DNA from: Martinezella rhizogenes
Lineage (GTDB): Bacteria; Pseudomonadota; Alphaproteobacteria; Rhizobiales; Rhizobiaceae
NCBI RefSeq assembly: GCF_007002745.1
Contig: NZ_SGNY01000007.1
Span: 62,001 to 126,000 of the forward strand
Length of the DNA stretch: 64,000 nucleotides
Reading direction: 5' to 3'
The notes beneath the pieces are model-generated. The model was given only the letters and a program-made list of their open reading frames with translations. It did no database searches and was not told the DNA's origin. The translations under genes and the position numbers were made by a program. This document shows positions 1 through 10,910 of this stretch, one piece after another (the first letter of the stretch is position 1; each line of letters starts with the position of its first letter).

Positions 1-53
1 GCAGGTGGCGCCGGCTCTCGGCTGGCGCTAACGGCTGGTCCTGAAAATGAGCA

Positions 54-81
54 AGGCGGCGCAGTTTCTGCGCCGCCTTTT

Positions 82-84
<3 letters not shown>
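54..84 (+). terminator. Rho-independent terminator of an upstream plus-strand gene
   Basis: An 11-bp GC-rich inverted repeat (54-64 with 68-78, loop TTT) is followed by a run of T on the plus strand. It would end a gene that enters the window from the left. Bases 1-44 hold in-frame stops at 29-31 and 42-44, either of which could be the end of that gene, but too little is visible to name it. Confidence 0.75.
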
Positions 85-1478
<1,394 letters not shown>

Positions 1479-2153
1479 ATGAACACACTCGTCAAAGTCA
1501 CGCTCGCCGAACAGGCGCACCGGGAGCTGCGCGCCCGCATCGTCAGTGGCAAACTGCGCGGCGGCGAACGGCTGCTGCCCAACGAGCTTGCCGCCGATCT
1601 CGGCATCAGCCCCACACCGGTCAAGGAAGCCTGCGTGAAACTCGAGGCCGACGGGCTGGTGGTCAATTCTTCAAGGCGCGGCATGGTGGTGCGCGATTTC
1701 ACCGTAGAGGATGTGGAAGAGCTCTACGCCGCCAGAATGCTGCTTGAAAAAGGCGCCGTCGAAGTGGCTTTCGATGCCGGACAACTGGACGGGGAGCTGC
1801 ATGCGCAGCTTCTCGAAAGCCTTGCCAAACATCGCGAATTCGCCAAGGGCCCGACGCTCGACGAATTGTCAAAAGCGCTTTTTTACGACCGCAGCTTTCA
1901 CACGACACTGGTTTCAGCCGCCCGCATTCCGGTCATCTCCGGCTCGCATGAGCGCATTCTCGACCAGACCCACACGGTTTTCGTCTCTATCCTCGGGGAT
2001 TACGCCCGTTCGGTGGAAGAGCACCAGAATATCGCCGACGCCATCGCCGCCGGCAGCAAGGCCCAGATCGTCGATGCCCTGTGGCGGCATCTCGAGCGCA
2101 GCCGCCAGAACACGCTGCGTCAGGTCCGGCTGCTCAAAGAGGCTCGGGCCTGA
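1479..2153 (+). CDS. GntR family (FCD subfamily) transcriptional regulator
   Basis: A 224-residue regulator. The N-terminal winged helix (about residues 8-70, with LPNELAADLGISPTPVKEA as the recognition region) is of GntR type, and the remaining helices resemble the FCD ligand domain of the FadR subfamily, which often senses small organic or sugar acids. I chose the ATG at 1479; an in-frame TTG at 1437 lies in very AT-rich DNA with no ribosome site. Its position between a sugar-acid dehydratase and a fructuronate-reductase-like gene suggests that it controls both. Confidence 0.85.
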   Translation: MNTLVKVTLAEQAHRELRARIVSGKLRGGERLLPNELAADLGISPTPVKEACVKLEADGLVVNSSRRGMVVRDFTVEDVEELYAARMLLEKGAVEVAFDAGQLDGELHAQLLESLAKHREFAKGPTLDELSKALFYDRSFHTTLVSAARIPVISGSHERILDQTHTVFVSILGDYARSVEEHQNIADAIAAGSKAQIVDALWRHLERSRQNTLRQVRLLKEARA

Positions 2154-2198
2154 TCCATTCAAAATACGACCTGTTCAGGCACAAGTGGAGGAACTGAC

Positions 2199-2261
2199 AT
2201 GATGCGCGAAAACCCGGATGCCGCCATTACCATCTTGCTCCGCATGGGGGTTCCGCATTGA
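2199..2261 (+). CDS. 20-residue leader ORF coupled to the next gene
   Basis: A GGAGG at 2187-2191 with an ideal 7-base spacer precedes an ATG at 2199. The reading frame runs 20 codons (MMRENPDAAITILLRMGVPH) and its TGA (2259-2261) shares a base with the ATG of the following oxidoreductase. The start of that downstream gene has only a weak G-rich site of its own. I do not recognise the peptide. It may be a leader that couples translation, or a remnant of a lost gene. Confidence 0.4.
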   Translation: MMRENPDAAITILLRMGVPH

Positions 2262-3730
2262 TGACGAATAGGCTTTCCACTGCCGCCCTTACCCGCCTGC
2301 CGCAATCCGTGGCAACACCCGCCTATGATCGCCAGACGGTCACACCCGGCATCGTGCATCTGGGGGTCGGTGCGTTTCACCGGGCGCACCAGGCGGTTTT
2401 CATTGATGACTGCCTCAATCGCGGTGAGACGCAATGGGGCATCGTCGCCGCATCGCTGCGCAGCCCGGACACACGCGATGCCATCGAACCGCAGGACAAT
2501 CTCTACACATTCTGCCTGCGCGACGGAAAGAGCGAGCACCTGCGCATCATCGGCTCCATCATGGAAACCATCGTTGCGCCGGAAGATCCTGAAAGGCTGG
2601 TGGAGCGGCTATCCGATCCGCGCGTGCTCATCGTCACCCTGACCGTGACGGAGAAGGGTTATCTCACCAATCTCGCTTCCCGCAGCCTGCTGCGTGACCA
2701 TCCCGATATTCTCCACGACCTTGAAAACCCGGACCGGCCACGCTCCATCTTCGGTTTCATTCTCGCCGCTACACGACGCAGACGCAAAGTAGGCTCGCTG
2801 CCGCTGACGCTGCTTTCCTGCGACAACCTGCCCGCCAACGGGCATGTGTTACAAAAGCTCTTGCTGGAATTTACGGAACTGGCCGATGCGGAACTGGCCT
2901 CCTTCATCGAAGCCAATATCGCCTGCCCCTGCTCCATGGTGGACCGCATCGTTCCCGCCACAACCGACGCGGATCGGGACGCAATATCGACAGCACTTGG
3001 GGTGCGCGACGCCTGGCCGGTGGTGGCCGAGCCCTATTTCCGCTTCGTCATCGAAGATCGTTTTCCGCATGGGAGACCGGCGCTCGAAAGATCAGGCGTG
3101 GAGTTCGTCAGCAACGTCGAGCCATATGAACATATGAAGCTCCGAATGCTGAACGGCTCGCACAGCGCCATCGCCGCCATAGGCCAGATCACCGGCATTA
3201 AAACGGTTGCCGATGCATGGGGTGAAAAAACCGTGCGCGATTTCATCGACGCCTATTGGCGCGAAGTTGCCCGGACGTTGGACCCGGCGGTCGATGGCGC
3301 AGAATTTGCAGCCGGCCTCAGGGAGCGTTTCGCCAACCCCTCCCTGCAACACAAAACGATGCAGATCGCCTCCGATGCCTCGCAGAAGGTACCGCTGCGT
3401 ATTCTTGGCCCCTTGCGCGAATTGCTGGAAGAAAAGACCGCCAGTCGCGCCGTTATTTTTGCCGTCGCTTTATGGATCAGATCCTGCGCAGACCGGGATG
3501 AGAAGGATCAGCCGATCACCATTCTCGACCCTGCTTTCAAGGAATGGGATGCGCCGGACCAGCTGGCAATGGCGCCGGATGCTGTCGTGGACCGGTTCCT
3601 CACCTTCAGGCGCACATTCGGCGATGACCTGCCAGCCAACGAAAACTTCGTGTCGACACTGAAAGCCGCTTATCGCGACATCCGCGAGCAAGGCGCACTT
3701 GCCGCTATGGGTATGTTTTTAAAGTCCTGA
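2261..3730 (+). CDS. Mannitol dehydrogenase family oxidoreductase (D-mannonate oxidoreductase/fructuronate reductase-like)
   Basis: A 489-residue member of the long-chain polyol dehydrogenase family. The N-terminal nucleotide-binding part carries GVGAFHRAHQAVF, and the catalytic motif K-x5-N-x2-H appears as KLRMLNGSH in the middle of the protein. The stretch with SLRSPDTRDAIEPQDNLYT resembles UxuB-type fructuronate reductases more than mannitol dehydrogenase. The expected reaction is NAD(H)-dependent interconversion of a keto-uronate and an aldonate. It follows the GntR regulator on the same strand and its ATG overlaps the stop of a short leader ORF. Substrate assignment is by family only. 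Confidence 0.85.
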   Translation: MTNRLSTAALTRLPQSVATPAYDRQTVTPGIVHLGVGAFHRAHQAVFIDDCLNRGETQWGIVAASLRSPDTRDAIEPQDNLYTFCLRDGKSEHLRIIGSIMETIVAPEDPERLVERLSDPRVLIVTLTVTEKGYLTNLASRSLLRDHPDILHDLENPDRPRSIFGFILAATRRRRKVGSLPLTLLSCDNLPANGHVLQKLLLEFTELADAELASFIEANIACPCSMVDRIVPATTDADRDAISTALGVRDAWPVVAEPYFRFVIEDRFPHGRPALERSGVEFVSNVEPYEHMKLRMLNGSHSAIAAIGQITGIKTVADAWGEKTVRDFIDAYWREVARTLDPAVDGAEFAAGLRERFANPSLQHKTMQIASDASQKVPLRILGPLRELLEEKTASRAVIFAVALWIRSCADRDEKDQPITILDPAFKEWDAPDQLAMAPDAVVDRFLTFRRTFGDDLPANENFVSTLKAAYRDIREQGALAAMGMFLKS

Positions 3731-3734
3731 AAAA

Positions 3735-3763
3735 CAAACAGGCCGGAAACCCGGCCTGTTTTC
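3735..3763. terminator. Bidirectional terminator between convergent genes
   Basis: A 10-bp stem (3737-3746 with 3751-3760) has a 4-base loop and is flanked by A-rich sequence on the left and T-rich sequence on the right. It sits between the plus-strand oxidoreductase and the minus-strand ATPase of the peptide transporter, so it can serve both. Confidence 0.8.
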
Positions 3764-3782
3764 TAACTTGATGTTTCTATGC

Positions 3783-4624
<842 letters not shown>

Positions 4625-4628
<4 letters not shown>

Positions 4629-5464
4629 TGAACGCCCTCCTTGCCGAAGAAATCGGAAACCGTGGGCAGGCGGTCGCCGGTGGCGTTTTCGGGCAGGGCC
4701 GAAAGCAATGCCTTGGTATAGGGATGCTGCGGGGCCTCGAAGAGGCTCAAGACATCCGCCTCCTCCATCTTGCGGCCCTTATATTGCACCACAACGCGGT
4801 CTGCGGTTTCCGCCACCACGCCCATATCATGGGTGATGAGGATCAGCGCCATGCCGTATTCCGCCTGCAGGTTCATCAAGAGATCGAGAATCTGCTTCTG
4901 GATCGTCACGTCAAGCGCGGTGGTCGGCTCGTCGGCGATCAAGAGGCGCGGTTTGGAGGCGATCGCGATGGCGATCATCACGCGCTGGCACTGGCCGCCG
5001 GACATCTGGTGCGGATAGGCGTTAAGCTTGGTCTCCGGCTCGGGAATGCCGACAGCGCGGAACAGTTCCAGCGCCCGGGCGCGGGCGGCGGAGCGGCCCA
5101 TGCCGAGATTGAGGCGCAGCACTTCCTCGATCTGGAACCCGACCGTAAAGGACGGGTTGAGCGAGGCGACCGGCTCCTGGAAGATCATGGTGATCTCGCG
5201 GCCGATCACCCTGCGGCGCTCCTGCGGCGACATGGTCAGCAGGTTCTTGCCGTCGAAGGTCATCTCATCGGCGGTAATCGTTGCCGTATCGGGCAGAAGC
5301 CCCATGACCGCGAGCATCGATACCGACTTGCCGGAACCGGATTCGCCGACGATGGCCAGCACTTCATGCTTGTCGACGGATACGTCGATGCCGTTGACGG
5401 CAATGAAGGCGCCGGTGGCGGTGGCGAATTTGACGGTGAGGTTCTTGATTTTCAGCAGGCTCAT
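4625..5464 (-). CDS. dppD: Dipeptide/oligopeptide ABC transporter ATP-binding protein (DppD-like)
   Basis: A 279-residue ATPase subunit. Walker A reads [11 protein letters not shown], as in DppD/OppD proteins where Ser-Val replaces the usual Ser-Thr. The signature is [11 protein letters not shown] and Walker B is [12 protein letters not shown]. The C-terminal [12 protein letters not shown] stretch marks the oligopeptide subfamily. It starts three bases after the stop of the DppC-like permease and overlaps the DppF-like gene by four bases, so the two ATPases form the usual heterodimer. Confidence 0.9.
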
Positions 5465-5467
5465 CGC

Positions 5468-6382
5468 TCAGCTCCGCTTCAGTTTGGGATCGAGCGCATC
5501 GCGCAGACCGTCGCCCATCAGGTTGATGGCGAGTACCGAAATCAGGATCGTCAGACCGGGAAGGGTGACAACCCACCAGGCGCGCAGAATGAATTCACGC
5601 GCTTCGGCCAGCATCGTGCCCCATTCGGAAGCGGGCGGCTGGGCGCCCATGCCGAGGAAGCCGAGGGCCGCTGCATCGAGAACCGCGGACGAGAAGGAGA
5701 GCGTCGCCTGCACGATCAGCGGGGCAAGGCAGTTCGGCAGAATGGTCTTGAACATCAGCCGGAAATTGCCGGCACCCGCCACGCGGGCGGCCGTGACATA
5801 TTCGCGCCTGAGCTCACTCATGACAGCGGCACGCGTCAGGCGGGCAAAATGCGGCTGATAGACGATGGCGATGGCGATCATGGCATTGGTAAGACCCGGG
5901 CCGAGGATCGCAACCAGCACCAGTGCCAGAAGCAGCGACGGAAATGCCAGGATGACGTCCATCACGCGCATGATGACGGTATCCACCCAGCCGCCGAAAA
6001 AGCCGGCGACGAGACCGATGACGATGCCGCCGACAAGGGCGATGGAAACGACGACGACGCCGATGAACAGCGAATATTGCGCGCCATAGATCAGCCGGGA
6101 CAGCATGTCGCGACCGACCGCATCGGTGCCGAAGAAGAAGCCGGCACGGCCGCCTTCCTGCCAGACCGGCGGGACAAGCAGCGCATCGCGATATTGCTGC
6201 GTCGGGTCATGCGGCGCGATCAGCGGTGCGAAAACCGCCACCAGCACCAGAAGAGTAAAGACGGCAAGGCCGATGACGGCGCCACGGTTCTGACGGAAGT
6301 AGAACCAGAAATCGGCGATCATCCGGCGGCGGATGGCGGCGTCCGAAAGACGGACGCCGGGGGTGGTGGTCACATCGCTCAT
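5468..6382 (-). CDS. dppC: Peptide ABC transporter permease (DppC-like)
   Basis: A 304-residue inner-membrane permease with about six hydrophobic segments and an N-terminal cytoplasmic arm (RRMIADFWFYFRQNRGAVIGL) typical of DppC/OppC. The EAA-loop region lies near AARVAGAGNFRLMFKTILPN. I set the start at the ATG at 6382 (MSDVTTTPG), which overlaps the stop of the DppB-like gene as ATGA; a longer frame up to 6520 would run inside dppB and has no family resemblance. Confidence 0.9.
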   Translation of the reverse strand: MSDVTTTPGVRLSDAAIRRRMIADFWFYFRQNRGAVIGLAVFTLLVLVAVFAPLIAPHDPTQQYRDALLVPPVWQEGGRAGFFFGTDAVGRDMLSRLIYGAQYSLFIGVVVVSIALVGGIVIGLVAGFFGGWVDTVIMRVMDVILAFPSLLLALVLVAILGPGLTNAMIAIAIVYQPHFARLTRAAVMSELRREYVTAARVAGAGNFRLMFKTILPNCLAPLIVQATLSFSSAVLDAAALGFLGMGAQPPASEWGTMLAEAREFILRAWWVVTLPGLTILISVLAINLMGDGLRDALDPKLKRS

Positions 6383-7386
6383 TTGTGACGGATCCTCGGA
6401 TTGATGAGGCCATAGGTCAAATCGACAAGCAGGTTGACGACCATTACCAGGCCCGCAATCAGCAGCAGGCCGCTCTGCACGACCGGATAGTCGCGGCGCG
6501 AGATGGAATCGATCATCCACTTGCCGATGCCCGGCCAGGAAAAGATGGTTTCGGTCAGGATGGCACCCGCCATCAGCACGCCAATCTGCAGGCCGATGGT
6601 GGTGATGACCGGGATCATGGCGTTGCGCAGCGCATGCACGCCGACCACGCGGGAGGCCGACATGCCTTTTGCACGGGCGGTGCGGACATAATCCTCACCC
6701 AAAACTTCCAGCATGGCCGAGCGCGTCTGGCGCGCAATCACCGCCAGCGGAATGGTGGCAAGCACCACCGAGGGCAGGATGAGATGCGAAAGGGCCGAGA
6801 CGAAAGCGCCCTTCTGCCCCGAAATCAGGCTGTCGATCAGCATGAAACCAGTGACGGAGGGGAAGAAATACATCAGCGAGATGCGGCCCGACACCGGCGT
6901 CCATTGCAGGATGCCGGAGAACATGATGATCAGCAGCAGGCCCCACCAGAAGATCGGCATGGAGAAGCCCACCAGCGCGGTCGTCATGGAAATCTGATCG
7001 AACCACGAGCCACGGCGAATGGCGGCGATGACGCCGACCGGCACGCCGATCAGGGTGGCGATGATGATGGCAACGAGGCCAAGCTCAACCGTCGCGGGGA
7101 AGAGCGACAGGAACTCGGTCAGAACAGGCTTCTTGGTGACCAGCGAATTGCCGAGATCGCCCTGAAGCAGCCGTCCGAGGAAATGCAGATATTGCTGCCA
7201 GATGGGCTGGGAAAAGCCGAGCTGTTCGGCAAGCTGTGCATGCCGCTCAGGCGATATGCCCCGTTCGCCAGCCATTAGCAGCACGGGATCGCCCGGCAGA
7301 ACGCGCACGAAGGCGAAGGCGACGATGGTGATCCCGAGGAAGGTCGGAACGAGATAGAGAAGTTTGCCGAGAATGAACCGGATCAT
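6379..7386 (-). CDS. dppB: Peptide ABC transporter permease (DppB-like)
   Basis: A 335-residue permease of the DppB type. It begins MIRFILGKLLYLVPTFLGI, the usual first transmembrane helix, and contains RVLPGDPV shortly after, a family hallmark. The EAA-like loop lies at VRTARAKGMSASRVVGVHALRNA. The ATG at 7386 is preceded by AGGAAA; the longer open frame to 7563 is not supported by family length. It follows the binding-protein gene after a strong intercistronic hairpin and overlaps the DppC-like gene. Confidence 0.9.
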   Translation of the reverse strand: MIRFILGKLLYLVPTFLGITIVAFAFVRVLPGDPVLLMAGERGISPERHAQLAEQLGFSQPIWQQYLHFLGRLLQGDLGNSLVTKKPVLTEFLSLFPATVELGLVAIIIATLIGVPVGVIAAIRRGSWFDQISMTTALVGFSMPIFWWGLLLIIMFSGILQWTPVSGRISLMYFFPSVTGFMLIDSLISGQKGAFVSALSHLILPSVVLATIPLAVIARQTRSAMLEVLGEDYVRTARAKGMSASRVVGVHALRNAMIPVITTIGLQIGVLMAGAILTETIFSWPGIGKWMIDSISRRDYPVVQSGLLLIAGLVMVVNLLVDLTYGLINPRIRHK

Positions 7387-7402
7387 GGTTTTTTCCTGAA
7401 AA

Positions 7403-7435
7403 GACGCGCGGAAGAACAGGGTTCTTCCGCGCGTC
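7403..7435 (-). other. Intercistronic 15-bp hairpin between the binding protein and permease genes
   Basis: A perfect 15-bp inverted repeat (7403-7417 with 7421-7435, 3-base loop) lies in the 62-bp gap downstream of the binding-protein gene. On the minus strand it is followed by TTTTC. It can act as a partial terminator or as a 3' stabiliser, which would give more binding protein than permease, as is common for such operons. Confidence 0.75.
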
Positions 7436-7448
7436 CTGTTGTTTGGGA

Positions 7449-9053
7449 TTACTCCGCGATATCGACGGATTCGAAGGTGAAGTCGCCAAGCGGGCTCATG
7501 GTGAAGCCGGAAACCTTGGCGGACATCGGAACGAACTGCGTGGAGTGCGCAAGCGTCGCCCACGGAGCCTGTTCCTTGAAGATCACCTGCGCCTGCTCAT
7601 AAAGCTTGGTGCGCTCGGCAACGTCAGTGGTCTGCTTTGCCTTGGAAAGCAGATCGGAGAACTCCTTGTTGCACCACTGCGCGCGGTTTGCACCACCTTC
7701 GCCGGTTGCGGCGCAGGAGAGCAGAACGCCCATGAAGTTGTCAGGGTCACCGTTATCGCCGGTCCAGCCGAGGATGACGGCACCGTCGCGGTTCACTTCG
7801 GTCGACTTCTTGAGATATTCACCCCATTCGAAGGAGACGATCTCGGCCTTGACGCCAACCTTCGCAAAATCCGACTGGATCAGCTCGGCCGTGCGGCGTG
7901 CGTTCGGCATGTAAGGACGCTGAACCGGCATCGCCCAGATCTTCATCGTCAGATCCTTGACGCCAGCCGCTTCAAGAGCCTTCTTGGCGGCTTCCGGATC
8001 GTACGGGTCGTCCTTGATGCTGTCGTTGTAAGACCACATTGTCGGCGGGATCGGGTTCTTGGCAACCTGGCCGGCGCCCTGGAACACGGCATCGATGATT
8101 GCCTGCTTGTTCATCGCCATATTCAGCGCCTTGCGGACTTCCGGCTTGTCGAAAGGCGCAACGGTCGTGTTGTAGGCGAAGTAAGCGACGTTCAGACCCG
8201 GCTGCTCATCGAGCTTGAGGTTCTTGTCGGCGCGGATGGTGTCCAGATCGGCCGGAGCCGGATAGGGCATCAGGTGGCATTCGCCGGCCTTCAGCTTCTG
8301 CAGGCGCACGGCGGCGTCAGGCGTGATCGCGAAGATCAGATCGTCGATCTTCGGCGCGTCACCCCAGTAGTCGGCATTCTTCTGGTAGCGGATGACCGCG
8401 TCCTTCTGATAGGCGACGAACTTGAACGGACCGGTGCCGATCGGCAGGTTGTTGAAGTCTTCCTTGGTGCCGGCCTTGTCAAGCGTATCGGCATACTCCT
8501 TCGAGACGATCGAAGCGAAAGGCATGGCGATGTTGGCGAGGAACGGTGCTTCAGGGCGCGTCAGCACGAACTTGACGGTGTAATCGTCAACCTTGACGAT
8601 TTCCTTGATCAGCGACGGCATTTCCATGGAGTTGTAATATTCGTAGGTGATACCTGCGACATACTGGTTCCACGGGTTCTTCGCGTCACCCTGGCGGTTG
8701 TAGCTGAAGATCACGTCATCGGCGTTGAAATCGCGGCTCGGCGTGAACTTCTCGTTGGAGTGCCACTTTACGCCCTTGCGCAGGTGGAACGTATATTCGA
8801 GGCCATCGCTCGAAACATCCCATTTTTCCGCAAGGCCCGGCTCGACTTCGGTCGTGCCCTTCTTGAACTCGGTCAGGCGGTTATAGACCGGATGCGCGGA
8901 AGCATCGAAGGTGCCGCCGGCGGTGTAGGGCGACGGATCGAAGCCTTCCGGCGATGCCTCGGAGCAATAAACGAAGGTCTTCGCCATGGCAGGCATGGCG
9001 GAAGTGATCGCAATCGCAGAGGCGATAAGCAAACTGCGGGTCAGCGTTTTCAT
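7449..9053 (-). CDS. dppA: Periplasmic dipeptide/oligopeptide-binding protein (DppA-like)
   Basis: A 534-residue substrate-binding protein of the SBP family 5. It begins with a clear signal peptide ([24 protein letters not shown]) cleaved after AMA. Family features include [25 protein letters not shown], the IGTGPFKF region and [20 protein letters not shown], which in DppA lines the ligand site. I chose the ATG at 9053 because the signal peptide starts there and an AGGA-type site precedes it. It captures peptides in the periplasm for the permease and ATPases encoded downstream. Confidence 0.9.
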   Translation of the reverse strand: MKTLTRSLLIASAIAITSAMPAMAKTFVYCSEASPEGFDPSPYTAGGTFDASAHPVYNRLTEFKKGTTEVEPGLAEKWDVSSDGLEYTFHLRKGVKWHSNEKFTPSRDFNADDVIFSYNRQGDAKNPWNQYVAGITYEYYNSMEMPSLIKEIVKVDDYTVKFVLTRPEAPFLANIAMPFASIVSKEYADTLDKAGTKEDFNNLPIGTGPFKFVAYQKDAVIRYQKNADYWGDAPKIDDLIFAITPDAAVRLQKLKAGECHLMPYPAPADLDTIRADKNLKLDEQPGLNVAYFAYNTTVAPFDKPEVRKALNMAMNKQAIIDAVFQGAGQVAKNPIPPTMWSYNDSIKDDPYDPEAAKKALEAAGVKDLTMKIWAMPVQRPYMPNARRTAELIQSDFAKVGVKAEIVSFEWGEYLKKSTEVNRDGAVILGWTGDNGDPDNFMGVLLSCAATGEGGANRAQWCNKEFSDLLSKAKQTTDVAERTKLYEQAQVIFKEQAPWATLAHSTQFVPMSAKVSGFTMSPLGDFTFESVDIAE

Positions 9054-9171
9054 CTGGTGGTCCTTTCCCTCTTTTTCTGAGTTCCTGCGGCCCCGTTTGA
9101 GGGGCCTACCTCTTCTGGTCAGCAGCGGCACGCAACCCGTGCCGCTATTCGGTCCTTTGCCTCCCGACCAA

Positions 9172-10359
9172 TTACCCGGCGACCGGCTGAAACAGCCGGT
9201 CGAGGTTCTTTTCCGGCGGGCAGAACCAGCGCGGTCCCGCCTCCGTCATATAAACAATGTCCTCAAGACGGACGCCGCATTCCCCATAAACGCACAGCAT
9301 GGGCTCGATGGAAAAGCACATTCCCGGTTCAAGCGCCGTCGCATTTCCTGCAACGATATAGGGTTCTTCGTGAATATCCAGCCCAAGCCCGTGGCCGGTG
9401 CGATGCGGCAGACCCGGAACCTGATAATCCGGGCCGAACCCGGCCGCTTTCAGGCTGTCGCGTGCGGCCTTGTCGACATCGGAACACGCAGCACCGATGT
9501 GGGCCGCGGCAAAGGCCGCAGCCTGCGCATCGCGTTCAGCGTTCCAGAGGAAGCGCTGCCGTTCGGTCGGCTGGCCAAAGACATAGGTGCGGGTGATGTC
9601 GGAACGGTAGCCATGAAGAATGGCGCCGAGATCGACCAGCACCATATCGCCTTCGTTCAACGTCTGCGCATAGGGCACGCCATGCGGATAGGCCGTGGCC
9701 TCGCCGAACTGCACCGCCACAAAAAGCGGTTTCATGCCAAGGGCGATATGAGCGGCATTCACGAAATCAGCCACTTCGGTGGTGGAAATGCCGGGACGAA
9801 GCCCTTCGAATACGGCCTTCTGCACGCCGTAACTTGCATCCATCGCCGTCTGGATAAGGGCGATTTCAGCCGCGGACTTGACCTGTCGCTGGGCGACGAT
9901 CATCGGCTGGGCGGACATGATCCGCCCTTCCAGACGCTGCATCAGGGCAGATGCGAAAACAAATGGTGTAGCGGGATCGATGGCGACAAGATGACCGGCA
10001 CAGGAAAGCGCCGCAACGCGTCCTGCCATCACGTCAAAGGGATTTTCATCCTCTTCCCAGACGGCGACTTCGCCCTTGATGCGAATGAGGGTCTGGAGTT
10101 TCGGCTCTTCGAATGTCGGGCTGATATAGATCGGCGCGCCCTCGGCCGGCACCAGAGCGCCATGAATTCGCTCGGAAAGGCCAAGCGACAGGCCGGTATA
10201 ATAGGTCAGCGACGATGATGCATCGAGCCAGACCGCCTTGACATTGTCCTGGATCATCCGCGCCTGAAGGCCGCGTAGCCGCAACCTGAGCTCGTCTTCA
10301 GCGATCGATGAAACCGCGATCGGCTGAAACCGCTTCAGCGCCTCTTGAAAGTCTGCCAT
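9172..10359 (-). CDS. M24 family metallopeptidase (Xaa-Pro dipeptidase-like)
   Basis: A 395-residue pita-bread fold peptidase. The five metal ligands are visible: two Asp in [20 protein letters not shown], His in [15 protein letters not shown], Glu in [21 protein letters not shown] and the second Glu in that stretch. The N-terminal half is a creatinase-like domain. It lies 118 bp upstream of the peptide-binding protein gene on the same strand, which fits hydrolysis of imported dipeptides. Related M24 enzymes also act on ectoine or creatine, so the substrate is not certain. The start at 10359 ([11 protein letters not shown]) is preceded by GGGGAGAG. Confidence 0.85.
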   Translation of the reverse strand: MADFQEALKRFQPIAVSSIAEDELRLRLRGLQARMIQDNVKAVWLDASSSLTYYTGLSLGLSERIHGALVPAEGAPIYISPTFEEPKLQTLIRIKGEVAVWEEDENPFDVMAGRVAALSCAGHLVAIDPATPFVFASALMQRLEGRIMSAQPMIVAQRQVKSAAEIALIQTAMDASYGVQKAVFEGLRPGISTTEVADFVNAAHIALGMKPLFVAVQFGEATAYPHGVPYAQTLNEGDMVLVDLGAILHGYRSDITRTYVFGQPTERQRFLWNAERDAQAAAFAAAHIGAACSDVDKAARDSLKAAGFGPDYQVPGLPHRTGHGLGLDIHEEPYIVAGNATALEPGMCFSIEPMLCVYGECGVRLEDIVYMTEAGPRWFCPPEKNLDRLFQPVAG

Positions 10360-10670
10360 TCTCTCCCCGCCGCTTTCGGGCGCACAGACACAAGCGTGTC
10401 GGCCACCTCCCAAGCGTTCTTTTGCCCATGCTTAAACACAGGCCGGGGCCTAAGCAATGGGCCAGCACCACGCACCGCCACAAAACTGTGCATATTCATC
10501 TAGACATAACGAAATCGTGATCGATGCGCGTCCGATTCCCGTTCCGATTGCCTTGACGGGAAAAATGAAAATCCCCCGGAAATTCGGGGGCCAGTGGAAT
10601 ATTCCGCGCGCCTGGCCAGCGCGCTGAAACGCACCCACAGAAAGAACATCAAAAAAAGAAGGTCCGGAAA
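10360..10670. other. Intergenic region with an isolated minus-strand terminator-like hairpin
   Basis: No gene is visible. On the minus strand, a stem of CCCCCG/CGGGGG (10573-10578 with 10585-10590) is followed by ATTTTCATTTTT, resembling a terminator. Just upstream on that strand a GC hairpin lies around 10602-10625. It sits 80-110 nt after the end of the sRNA, so it may catch read-through or end a second short transcript. Confidence 0.45.
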
Positions 10671-10791
10671 AGGAAAAAGCCTGCCGCGGGAGGAGGTGCG
10701 GCAGGCTTCAAACTTGATCGGCGACTGGGAGGAGGAGTGCCACCGATCCACATCGAGCGACGCTGGGAGGAGGAGTGCGTCGCTTCGATGA
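10671..10791 (-). ncRNA. alpha-r14 family small RNA (NfeR1/Smr14C2-like) with three anti-SD loops
   Basis: On the minus strand three consecutive hairpins each expose a CCUCCUCCC-type loop: stem 10751-10763/10777-10790, stem 10716-10721/10743-10748, and stem 10679-10687/10698-10706. The last one is a 9-bp GC stem followed by TTTTTCC, a Rho-independent terminator. A CTATAT -10-like box lies at 10797-10802, placing the 5' end near 10790 and the length near 120 nt. Three hairpins with ultraconserved anti-Shine-Dalgarno loops and about 120 nt are the hallmarks of the rhizobial alpha-r14 sRNAs, known to pair with ribosome-binding sites. The family assignment is from memory of that architecture. Confidence 0.85.
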
Positions 10792-10910
10792 TTGGAATAT
10801 AGCGACATCTGCGATTTTTAACAGAGCAAGTCTCGCAATGCAGCATTGCATTTTTGCATAGCTTCAAAATACCTGCCCGGTTTTTCAGCACTCCCCAAAA
10901 CCCGTCGAAA

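Noticed and set aside
7443..9080. A 545-codon plus-strand frame opposite the peptide-binding protein gene
   Set aside because: The minus-strand frame has a signal peptide and a family match; the plus-strand translation has neither.
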